Positions 24,735 to 31,253 of a stretch of DNA of 64,000 nucleotides are shown piece by piece; the first letter of the stretch is position 1; each line of letters opens with the position of its first letter. Origin of the DNA: Halorubrum lacusprofundi ATCC 49239. GTDB lineage: Archaea > Halobacteriota > Halobacteria > Halobacteriales > Haloferacaceae. The notes below the pieces were generated by a model. That model was given only the letters and a program-made list of their open reading frames with translations. It searched no databases and was not told where the DNA came from. The DNA is taken from the NCBI RefSeq assembly GCF_000022205.1, contig NC_012028.1, positions 372,001 through 436,000 of the forward strand, given 5' to 3'. Position numbers and translations under genes: made by a program.

Positions 24735-25067
24735 TTATACGGTGTTGAGGCGTGGCCCGAGCAGGTAGACGACGACACCTGCCACAACTGCTGCACCGCC
24801 GATAAACCGGAGGTCGACGGGAATTTCTCCGACAAGCGGGAATATGCCGAGGATACCGATTCCAACTCCGACGGTGTACGATCGGGAGACTATCCATTCA
24901 CCGAGGACAGCTACTGCGCCAAGCGCAATCAGGACGCTCGCTGCATTAAACGATGAACTGACCGACACGACACCAATAAGGATGAGGCCGCCAACCGTGG
25001 CACCGACGCCAAGTCGCTGAATTTGCGTTGACTCATCAAGGGTTGTATTCGAATCGCGGCCATTCAT
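24735..25067 (-). CDS. Four-helix membrane protein, candidate halocin immunity or maturation factor
   Basis: 110 residues: a 25-residue polar N-terminus (MNGRDSNTTLDESTQIQRLG) and four short hydrophobic helices (GATVGGLILIGVVSVSSS, ASVLIALGAVAVLGEWIV, VGVGIGILGIFPLVGEI, FIGGAAVVAGVVVYLLG). Its start overlaps the stop of the 58-residue gene upstream by 4 bases. It lies between the precursor and the ABC genes in the same orientation. Function inferred from position only. Confidence 0.65.
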   Translation of the reverse strand: MNGRDSNTTLDESTQIQRLGVGATVGGLILIGVVSVSSSFNAASVLIALGAVAVLGEWIVSRSYTVGVGIGILGIFPLVGEIPVDLRFIGGAAVVAGVVVYLLGPRLNTV

Positions 25068-25240
25068 AACACATCAGCTCGTTTCGCAACCAGATACGCT
25101 ACCGGTAACATAAGTAAAAAGATTAGTCCCAACGCGTAATTCAAGATTTGATCTGAGTCTGTTGACACACCATATAGTAAAATGATGAGTACAATCGCAT
25201 GGAGGGCTGCTAATACCCAGATATACTGATTTTGTTTCAT
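25064..25240 (-). CDS. 58-residue membrane protein, candidate halocin accessory or immunity protein
   Basis: ATG at 25240; the product begins MKQNQYIWVLAALHAIVLII and has two membrane helices, the second NYALGLIFLLMLPVAYLVAK, with a basic tail. The stop TGA (25064-25066) overlaps the ATG of the following gene (ATGA). It lies 37 bases after the stop of the halocin-like precursor. Small two-helix proteins next to bacteriocin genes are often immunity proteins; that is the inference here. Confidence 0.65.
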   Translation of the reverse strand: MKQNQYIWVLAALHAIVLIILLYGVSTDSDQILNYALGLIFLLMLPVAYLVAKRADVL

Positions 25241-25277
25241 ATTGATGTAGATGACCAGAAATTATATAATTGTTCGG

Positions 25278-26315
25278 TTAGGTCCCACAATCAAGACACT
25301 GGCCACAAAAGACCGGGAGAGTAATCCCACAAACACTCGTGAAACAGATAATAAACGCTACTGCGCCCGGGACGCCAAAAGTTAAGAAAGCCAAACATGC
25401 TGGACAGGCTCCTCCAATGATTCCGATACACGTAGTACAGGTATTCAAACAAGACTGTTGTGCTATAGCTACTTCTCCAACTTCAATATCATCCGAGCTC
25501 GGTTCGTCGTCTTCGAATAATTCTTGTACTTCGTACTGAATCTCACGATCCTCTAAGAGCACCTCATACACTTGGAGATCCAAGTCCGAATCTGGATCCT
25601 GTTGAGATGATTGTTCTGACGAATCTTCGAAGCCTTTGAAGAGGCGAAATCCGTTCATTTCTGAGGTTTTGACAATCCTCAAATCTTCTTTATTATCGAA
25701 TCGGGTAGCATTGAGGATGACATCTATTTCATGTTTCGTAGCGCCCCTGACGATCGTGATATCTTCACCATCTGATATGAGACCAGAGGATACATTATCA
25801 GGGAGATCGTTGTACTTTCCAGGTCTGGTTCCCTTCCCTTTGAATCTGAAGATGACTGGTGAACCTTCCTCTTGATCAATAAGTGGATAAATAATGTCGC
25901 CGATTTTCGTAGGGAGTTTAAGAATTGAAAGGAGCTCGTCCGTATCTAATTCTTCGTCCTCATCAGCATTTTGAATCTTCGGTTTGATTTTTTTAGCCGC
26001 ATTCTTACGGACATCTGGATAATGAAGCTCTTCAAGCAGAGCTTGTACCGCATCTGAGTTTAGTGCTACTTCAATCTCTTCATTGCCCGGCTTCTCTTTC
26101 GCAGTAGCAACCCCGAGACTGCTGACACCAACCGCAGAGGCTCCTAACGCACCGACTCCCTTGAGAACAGACCGTCTATCGGGCGTAAACTTGTCACGTG
26201 CCTCCGAGAGCGTCTCCCACGTTTCTGCGCAACCGCCACCATCGTCAACAGCGTCGTTGAGTTCATTCTGATACTGTTCCTCGTCAAAGTCGGGGGCGGG
26301 GTCTGGTTCCACCAT
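25278..26315 (-). CDS. Halocin C8-like preproprotein (antimicrobial peptide precursor)
   Basis: 345 residues. A Tat signal (DRRSVLKGVGALGASAVGVS, about 46-65) follows a 45-residue acidic leader. A long central domain of about 200 residues precedes the C-terminal 60 residues, which carry exactly ten cysteines: SCLNTCTTC, GACPAC, IICFTSVC, FCGQCLDC. Halocin C8 precursors have this architecture: Tat signal, an N-terminal domain that acts as immunity protein, and a C-terminal ten-cysteine hydrophobic peptide released by cleavage. Downstream genes give two small membrane proteins and an ABC exporter. The cleavage site is not evident; the region before VAIAQQSC is a candidate. Confidence 0.75.
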   Translation of the reverse strand: MVEPDPAPDFDEEQYQNELNDAVDDGGGCAETWETLSEARDKFTPDRRSVLKGVGALGASAVGVSSLGVATAKEKPGNEEIEVALNSDAVQALLEELHYPDVRKNAAKKIKPKIQNADEDEELDTDELLSILKLPTKIGDIIYPLIDQEEGSPVIFRFKGKGTRPGKYNDLPDNVSSGLISDGEDITIVRGATKHEIDVILNATRFDNKEDLRIVKTSEMNGFRLFKGFEDSSEQSSQQDPDSDLDLQVYEVLLEDREIQYEVQELFEDDEPSSDDIEVGEVAIAQQSCLNTCTTCIGIIGGACPACLAFLTFGVPGAVAFIICFTSVCGITLPVFCGQCLDCGT

Positions 26316-26369
26316 GGTAACACACCACTTACCATTCGCTCGCGGCTTGTATTCACGTTAATTGATGAT

Positions 26370-26420
26370 TACCCTTGGTAAGACAAGAGTACCTCCCTCA
26401 TGCAGTGAGTACCCCCCTCA
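26370..26420. promoter_or_regulatory. Direct repeat GAGTACCTCCCTCA at 20-bp spacing, upstream of halocin gene and regulator
   Basis: GAGTACCTCCCTCA (26387-26400) and GAGTACCCCCCTCA (26407-26420) match at 13 of 14 positions and are exactly 20 bases apart, so they face the same side of the helix. Beside them TACC-CTT-GGTA (26370-26380) is palindromic. The site lies between the divergent halocin precursor (26315) and the FilR1-type regulator (26489). Confidence 0.6.
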
Positions 26421-26488
26421 ATCTGTAACAGTAGCTCTCACCCGGACCTCCACAGAACTGAATACGCTCACCCTACTAGTACTCGCTA

Positions 26489-27287
26489 ATGGACCAACCC
26501 GATCCTGCCGAGTTGGAAGCGCTAATCGCAGACCGGTCGGGATTTCTGCGTCTCCTCACCGCAGCCCCACGTTCAAAACGTGAGCTTACCGAACTGTTGG
26601 ACTGTTCGCGCTCGACGATTGATCGAGTACTGCGCTCGCTCGCTGACGCATACCTCGTTGAGTATCGAGACGGGGAATGGCACGCAACCGCGGCCGGGGT
26701 GTGTGCATATCGCAAACACGACGAGTACGCATCGTTTCTCAGTGATCTCGCCGACGCAGCGCCAATTCTCGCTGCGCTGCCCACCGAAACGTCTATCGAC
26801 GACGCGTTTCTCGAGGGATCAACGGCGCATATTGCGGAGGAGAACGTCCCGGATGCAGTTCTTGACCCAATGCTTCAGTCAGTCCGTGAGGCCTCCCTCG
26901 TTCGAGGATTCGCGCCTAAGGCCCTTATCGGCTCAGCGATGGACTTCTACGACGCTGCCGTTAGGTGATGGATACGAACTGGAATTAGTGCTCGATGGGG
27001 ACGTATTTGACCGGTTGTACGAACTCCAGCCTCAAGAAACGAGAGAAGCTGTCGAGGATCCAGACGTCATGCTGCTTCGTGGGGCAATCCCATACGTGTA
27101 TGGACTGTGGATCGTCGATGACACGGCAGTGGGTATCGTCGTCTACACCGAAAAAGGAATTCAGGGCTGTATACTGAACGATACTGAGACCGCTGTCGGC
27201 TGGGGGGTTGAGCAGTTAGAGTCGGTGAAAGACACTGCCGAACCGATTATATTTCGGGGCGGTCGAAACCCCGTCTTACACAAGTGA
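26489..27287 (+). pseudogene. FilR1/DUF1724-type regulator with a +1 frameshift
   Basis: The first frame (26489-26968) encodes a winged helix (SGFLRLLTAAPRSKRELTEL, CSRSTIDRVLRSLADAYLVE) and the start of the ligand domain, ending DFYDAAVR at a TGA at 26966. The next frame continues the family text without a gap (DGYELELVLDGDVFDRLYEL ... VGIVVYTEKGIQGCILNDTE, WGVEQLESVKDTAEPIIFRG) to 27287. Dropping one T near 26966 restores AVR-DGYELEL. It is a paralogue of the 13436 gene. It is either a recent mutation or a sequencing error; I see no slippery site. Confidence 0.75.
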
Positions 27288-27376
27288 CAGCAGTACTCAG
27301 TCAAACGACGATATCTGACCAGCCATTGTGATCAGAAGATAGCGTTTTCTACACCACGTACTGAAAAGGTGTAACT
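27288..27376. other. Short intergenic stretch ahead of element B
   Basis: Nothing recognisable apart from two in-frame stops after the regulator and an A/T-rich run near 27340. Confidence 0.4.
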
Positions 27377-27634
27377 GCGAGCGACGCGGAGGGCGGCAGC
27401 GGCGAGCGGGGCGGGCCGGTACGTACACACCTGTCCAGCCGACCACGTCGCTCGATGGGGAATCGACAGTCCTGGTGGACTCAGAAAGGGCGAGGCCGCC
27501 TCGGCCGTCCCCCGACCCCGCAAGCACCGCAGGCACGAGGCGCGCAGCGGCGTTCTCGTGAGCGAAGCGAACGAGGGCCAGCGAGACGCAGTCTCGCGCG
27601 GTCGCGGGACGTCGAGCGGTCGAGGGCTTTCGAG
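27377..27634 (+). repeat. Repeated GC-rich element B, candidate structured RNA
   Basis: Shares the ordered blocks of element A (17157-17359): GCGAGCGACGCGGAGGGCGG, GCGGCGAGCGG, ACGTACACACC, a GAAAGGGCGAGG..CCTCGGCCGTCCCC hairpin, CCGCAAGCACCGCAGGCACG, AGGCGCGCAGCG, and the end GAGCGGTCGAGGGCTTTCGAG. It is 55 bases longer, mainly between the last blocks. It lies between the halocin-side regulator and a HalOD1 gene. Confidence 0.55.
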
Positions 27635-27663
27635 AACATTCCCTGTCTCCGCAACGAACGTCG

Positions 27664-27924
27664 TTATTCGTCGACGCACTCGGACTCGTCCTCGACGATG
27701 ACGTCGACACCGTCCAGTGAGACCTCGAGCGGAATTCCTTCGACGGTAAACTGGACGGTGATGTCCCCATCGGATGAGGAAACCAACTGTTCGAGCGCAT
27801 CGACATCCACGTAATCGTGGAGCTGATAGGCGTCGTCTTCGAGCCCACATGTCTCCAGTGTCTCGATGATTTCGACGACGAGGTCATTCGGTCCGCCCGA
27901 ACTGTCCGTTGGAGGAGAATGCAT
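27664..27924 (-). CDS. Small HalOD1 output-domain protein
   Basis: 86 residues from MHSPPTDSSGGPNDLVVEII (ATG at 27924). The text VVEIIETLETCGLEDDAYQL, DVDALEQLVSSSDGDITVQF and IPLEVSLDGVDVIVEDE is a stand-alone HalOD1 domain, as in many haloarchaeal signalling proteins. A longer start at 28200 gives an arginine/serine-rich extension that overlaps the divergent winged-helix gene and is rejected. Confidence 0.75.
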   Translation of the reverse strand: MHSPPTDSSGGPNDLVVEIIETLETCGLEDDAYQLHDYVDVDALEQLVSSSDGDITVQFTVEGIPLEVSLDGVDVIVEDESECVDE

Positions 27925-28045
27925 CTGAACACTCGGGGCTTTGGATGACAGACGTTTAAAACGTTGGGGGTCAACCACAGAAGCGTAACGCTTTGCTACT
28001 TGACTTAGCGCATTTGGGATAGCGTCGGCGCAACCACAGGCGATT

Positions 28046-28306
28046 ATGCGCTTTGACGCCGACTGGATGTCACGCGCCGATGATCGCATTCTGGAGCATC
28101 TTGCTGAAGAGGGCCCCGATACCCCGAAGGAAATGGCTGACAGTGACCGCGTCCGGTTCTCTCGACAGCACATCAACGCCCGCTGTAAAACACTCGTCAC
28201 CTACGGTCTCCTCGTTCATCTCGGAAACGGTGTCTATGATATCACTCAGAAAGGGAAACAGTATCTCGCCGGCGAACTCGACGCTCGTGACCTCGAGGGC
28301 GAATGA
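28046..28306 (+). CDS. Winged-helix DNA-binding protein (phage-repressor-like)
   Basis: 86 residues, MRFDADWMSRADDRILEHLA. The winged helix (EEGPDTPKEMADSDRVRFSR, QHINARCKTLVTYGLLVHLG, NGVYDITQKGKQYLAGELDA) matches the short PhiH1-repressor-like regulators frequent in haloarchaeal proviruses and plasmids. It is divergent from the HalOD1 gene at 27924. Its stop lies 2 bases from the stop of the PIN gene on the other strand. Confidence 0.75.
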   Translation: MRFDADWMSRADDRILEHLAEEGPDTPKEMADSDRVRFSRQHINARCKTLVTYGLLVHLGNGVYDITQKGKQYLAGELDARDLEGE

Positions 28307-28308
28307 AC

Positions 28309-28878
28309 CTACTCCTCTAGAAGTGCTACCAACTGGGCGACGTATGGGCTGTTGTCCCAGCTCCGGTGGGGGCTGATCACGCTCAGTAGCGTTCGCGCCT
28401 CCTCGTGGGTCATATGGCCGTTCCGGGCGTAGTCGCAGATGAGCCGCGGTGTCGGGACGATCCGCGGGCCCTGTAGCACGGCGTGGATGAGCGGGAAGTT
28501 CGTTCCACCAAACTCGTCGGTGAGAAAGCCGTCGACGTCGAGCGCGTTCGAGAGGACGATGCCATCAGTTTCGCCGTCATCGAGGCCGAACGTCGGTCGC
28601 GCGTCCGGGGTGTCGTCGCGCGCATATGGATCTTCGACCGTGTAGTGGCCACGGGCCGCGAGGACGTTACTCGCGGCTGCGGCGTGGATGTCCTGATACT
28701 GCGTGATGTCGCGGAGTTCTGCGACTACTTCCGGAGGGACGACCACGTCACAGGAGGTGAGCAGGTATTGGAACGGGTCGGGAACATCGGTACCGATGGC
28801 TGCATCCGCACGGGGCACCGCGAGACTGACGAGCGCACTCGTGTCGGCGACGACTGTTCGCAGTCGTGGACCGCTCAT
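28309..28878 (-). CDS. PIN-domain toxin
   Basis: 189 residues. PIN-like acidic residues: VVADTSALVSLA (Asp near 11), the LDDGETDGIVLSNAL block (about 101-115) and DVDGFLTDEFGG (about 117-128). Its ATG overlaps the stop of the RHH-type antitoxin gene by 4 bases (28875-28878). The C-terminal 40 residues (GHMTHEEARTLLSVISPHRS) are an extension beyond the minimal PIN fold. Confidence 0.75.
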   Translation of the reverse strand: MSGPRLRTVVADTSALVSLAVPRADAAIGTDVPDPFQYLLTSCDVVVPPEVVAELRDITQYQDIHAAAASNVLAARGHYTVEDPYARDDTPDARPTFGLDDGETDGIVLSNALDVDGFLTDEFGGTNFPLIHAVLQGPRIVPTPRLICDYARNGHMTHEEARTLLSVISPHRSWDNSPYVAQLVALLEE

Positions 28879-29243
28879 CGATCGTCGTCGACCGCGGTGT
28901 CGACCGTCGTCACATCCCCATCGTAGACGTCGACGTCATTGGGGGTAGCGAGATCGAGTGGTTCGTCCTCGAGATCTGCTTTGAGGAGGCGGAGTCGCTG
29001 GGCGGTCTCGGCGCCCACCAGTTGTTTCACCGTCTCGAACTCGAGTTGGTCGTCATAGTACTTCGTCGCAACTAATTCCTGGAACGTCTCGCTGTCGGCA
29101 GTGTCTTCGATGTACTCCCGGATAGCATCGACGAGGAGGTCCGTCCGGTCTTTGTCGAAGAGATCGGCGATGGCATCGAGCCGGTCGACGAGATACTCCG
29201 GCGACTGGAAGTGAACCCGTCGGGGATCGTCGCTTGCGCTCAT
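28875..29243 (-). CDS. RHH-like antitoxin paired with the PIN toxin
   Basis: 122 residues. The N-terminal RRVHFQSPEYLVDRLDAIAD and LFDKDRTDLLVDAIREYIED is a ribbon-helix-helix layout (strand, helix, turn, helix). A long acidic C-terminal region likely neutralises the toxin. The perfect palindrome TGTGCAA-GTT-TTGCACA starts 5 bases upstream of its ATG and is the evident operator for autoregulation. Confidence 0.75.
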   Translation of the reverse strand: MSASDDPRRVHFQSPEYLVDRLDAIADLFDKDRTDLLVDAIREYIEDTADSETFQELVATKYYDDQLEFETVKQLVGAETAQRLRLLKADLEDEPLDLATPNDVDVYDGDVTTVDTAVDDDR

Positions 29244-29247
29244 TGTA

Positions 29248-29305
29248 TGTGCAAGTTTTGCACACAGCCGGATAACGGTTTCGGCGTATGCACAGAGCTT
29301 GCACA
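29248..29305. promoter_or_regulatory. Operator TGTGCAAGTTTTGCACA with a second degenerate site
   Basis: 29248-29264 is an inverted repeat with perfect 7-bp arms and a 3-base centre. 29289-29305 (TGCACAGAGCTTGCACA) repeats one half-site exactly, 41 bases away. Both lie just upstream of the antitoxin ATG at 29243. Confidence 0.7.
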
Positions 29306-29339
29306 GTAACGCCCATGGAACAGGAAGGGTTTACGCCGC

Positions 29340-29669
29340 TCAGCCGTCGTCCTGTGCGTTCAGTTCGTCGAGGAACTGGCCAGCGGTCGTCCCGATACGA
29401 ACACCGTCGACGTTGCGTACCTCGAGGTCCTGAGTGGCGGTCCGGAAGGGCGTGCCGTCGACAAGGACGCGGTGAATGACGGTCCGGACAGGGGCGGTAC
29501 CGTACCTGTCGACGACAGTCGCCATCTGTTCGTCGAGATGCCCGTCGTGGTGATCCGTACGGGGATGCTGCGCGCGCTCGAATACGAGTTCGACCACATC
29601 GTCGACGGATGCGTGCTCGGGATTCCCGGTTCGTTCACGAACGTCGTAGAGGCCCTTGGAATCAGACAT
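29340..29669 (-). CDS. Conserved haloarchaeal hypothetical protein
   Basis: 109 residues from MSDSKGLYDVRERTGNPEHA (ATG at 29669; an ATG at 29675 is also possible). It is mainly helical and acidic, with EQMATVVDRYGTAPVRTVIH and RIGTTAGQFLDELNAQ. I know similar proteins from haloarchaeal plasmids but not a function. The 230 bp upstream (29676-29899) show no supported gene. Confidence 0.6.
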   Translation of the reverse strand: MSDSKGLYDVRERTGNPEHASVDDVVELVFERAQHPRTDHHDGHLDEQMATVVDRYGTAPVRTVIHRVLVDGTPFRTATQDLEVRNVDGVRIGTTAGQFLDELNAQDDG

Positions 29670-29899
29670 CAGCACTCACCCTGGGGTGTCCGCCCCAGTG
29701 TCAGTCGTCGATGGCTCCAGTCGTCGCTGCTGGCGAATCCCAGCAAGGGAATCTTCGAGCGTAATCGAGGACCTGCAGCGGGGAAGTCCATATCATTCTG
29801 GATGTCGTCCCCGGTGTTCAACGTACTGGGACTGCGTAAGTCCGTTACATCCGAGAGTGTAGGACGCGATCACAGGTAGTGCTACGCTAAAACAGTGCC

Positions 29900-30229
29900 T
29901 CAACAGTCGGCAACGAGATGTTCCTCGAGGTCGCGCGTCCAGTACGTCGCGAGGCCACCAGGGCTACACCGCTCGCACAGCTGCAATGGGCCTTCGAGAT
30001 GACCGAGTTCGACGCGGAAGCGCGTCAGCGCCGCGAGGGCGTCGACGACGAGCCCACAGCCGTCGCAGGCGTAGTGATTGCGTTCGTCGGGATCCAGTTC
30101 CGTCTGGATCGCACAGTCGACACAGATGGGGTGAGTGACCCGCTCGTCTTCGCCCCAGGTATGCGCCTCGCCACTCTCGGTACCGGGCGGGGCGTCACAG
30201 AACGCACACCCTGTGAGCGTCTGCTGCAT
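29900..30229 (-). CDS. Zinc-binding small protein (resembles DUF7558)
   Basis: 109 residues from MQQTLTGCAFCDAPPGTESG. Four cysteine pairs (CAFC, CVDC, CDGC, CERC) suggest two zinc sites. The pattern GHLEGPLQLCERCSPGGLATYWTRDLEEHL is conserved in a haloarchaeal family I associate with DUF7558. The ATG at 30229 overlaps the stop of the upstream gene (TGATG), so translation is coupled; a GTG at 30232 is less likely. Confidence 0.75.
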   Translation of the reverse strand: MQQTLTGCAFCDAPPGTESGEAHTWGEDERVTHPICVDCAIQTELDPDERNHYACDGCGLVVDALAALTRFRVELGHLEGPLQLCERCSPGGLATYWTRDLEEHLVADC

Positions 30230-30519
30230 CACTCGCCCTCCACGTCGGCGTCGCGACCGGCTGTCCAGCCACGGTGGAAGACGGCCAACTGCCTCGCCGA
30301 GTCGAAGCTAGTGCCACTCGGCTCGTGAACGAGGACGCGATCCTCGGGAACGGGTGTGACGACGTCCGCGTCGATGAGGTCGTCAACCAGGCTGCGGGCT
30401 GTCGCGTCGTCGACGTCCGCGGTCGCGACGCTCGCGGCGTCACGGTCCTGGGCGAGCAGTGCTTTCTCGAACAGTTCGTAGTCGGCACTCGTGTCGTCGT
30501 GAGGGTCGGGACCAGCCAT
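30229..30519 (-). CDS. Hypothetical acidic protein upstream of the zinc-binding gene
   Basis: 96 residues, MAGPDPHDDTSADYELFEKA. Helix-rich, with VDDATARSLVDDLIDADVVT resembling a degenerate winged helix, then VLVHEPSGTSFDSARQLAVF. It forms an operon with 29900-30229. A TTTATC box lies about 55 bases upstream on the minus strand, followed by an imperfect GC repeat. Confidence 0.6.
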   Translation of the reverse strand: MAGPDPHDDTSADYELFEKALLAQDRDAASVATADVDDATARSLVDDLIDADVVTPVPEDRVLVHEPSGTSFDSARQLAVFHRGWTAGRDADVEGE

Positions 30520-30687
30520 GATGGGTCACGCAGCACTCATGGTCGCGCGCTGCACGGCTTGCGGCGCTGATAAACAGCTACAGCCGGCAGTGTCAGTCCG
30601 GTCGCGGATCGCGATAGCCGATAACGGTAACGTCGTGGAGGAACAGGGCGGTGGGCGGGGGTTGAGGACATGAATTCTGGAACGTCG

Positions 30688-30729
30688 TTAACCAACACTG
30701 CGCCAGGACTGGCCCTGAATGTTGGTTAA
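30688..30729. repeat. 42-bp inverted repeat TTAACCAAC-N24-GTTGGTTAA, copy 2
   Basis: Perfect arms at 30688-30696 and 30721-30729 with a 24-base spacer whose centre is itself palindromic (GCCAGGACTGGC). It lies just beyond the stop of the 30739 gene, at the end of the conjugation module. Confidence 0.75.
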
Positions 30730-30738
30730 GGGTGTCGG

Positions 30739-31179
30739 TTATGGAGTCTGGAGTTCCCGAACTGGCTTCACGGTGAACGTGTTTGGCTCGCTGGCTGCTG
30801 CTTCTCGTGTGCGCTCCGGCGGTGAGACTGCCGACCGAGTGACTTTGGTGATGAGCTCGTCGCGAACGGTCTCTCGAGGAACGGTAGTCTCGTGCCAGCC
30901 AAGCCGGCTGTCGAAGTGCCGCTTCTGAAACTGCTCGCCGACGTCGTCGACGGCGACGTACTGCGTACGTTTCGTCCCCCACACCTGCTGGGCGACGACG
31001 ACGGCCCCCACCTGTTCGTGAGTCAGTTCGACGAGGACACACTCCACGAGCGCGACGAGCGACGCGTGATTCCGGTCGCTCGGGATCGCCACCTCGAGGT
31101 CCGCCCACGGAGCCTCCCCGTCGGAGTTGGTTGCTGCTTGCTGTACCGTCTGCGTCTGGGTCGTACGTTCCGAAGCCAT
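30739..31179 (-). CDS. Conserved haloarchaeal hypothetical protein
   Basis: 146 residues, MASERTTQTQTVQQAATNSD. The core SLVALVECVLVELTHEQVGA and RTQYVAVDDVGEQFQKRHFD is unlike any enzyme I recognise. It lies downstream of the PrimPol-like gene in the same orientation but has its own palindromic promoter element. Confidence 0.6.
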   Translation of the reverse strand: MASERTTQTQTVQQAATNSDGEAPWADLEVAIPSDRNHASLVALVECVLVELTHEQVGAVVVAQQVWGTKRTQYVAVDDVGEQFQKRHFDSRLGWHETTVPRETVRDELITKVTRSAVSPPERTREAAASEPNTFTVKPVRELQTP

Positions 31180-31203
31180 CGTTTATCGGGGGCACGTGAT
31201 GCG

Positions 31204-31235
31204 CCCCGCCACCCCCTGGCGGGGGCGACAGACGT
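31204..31235 (-). promoter_or_regulatory. CCCCGCC/GGCGGGG palindrome ahead of the 31179 gene
   Basis: Minus strand: TCTGTCGCCCCCGCCAGGGG continuing into GTGGCGGGGCGC. CCCCGCC-N7-GGCGGGG has perfect arms. It has the same position and layout as the elements at 5003 and 15702. Confidence 0.5.
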
Positions 31236-31253
31236 GCCGTTGCGGTCGCGTCG

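Noticed and set aside
26966-26968. Programmed frameshift in the FilR1-type regulator
   Set aside because: No slippery heptamer or downstream structure is apparent; a simple one-base insertion or sequencing error is more likely.
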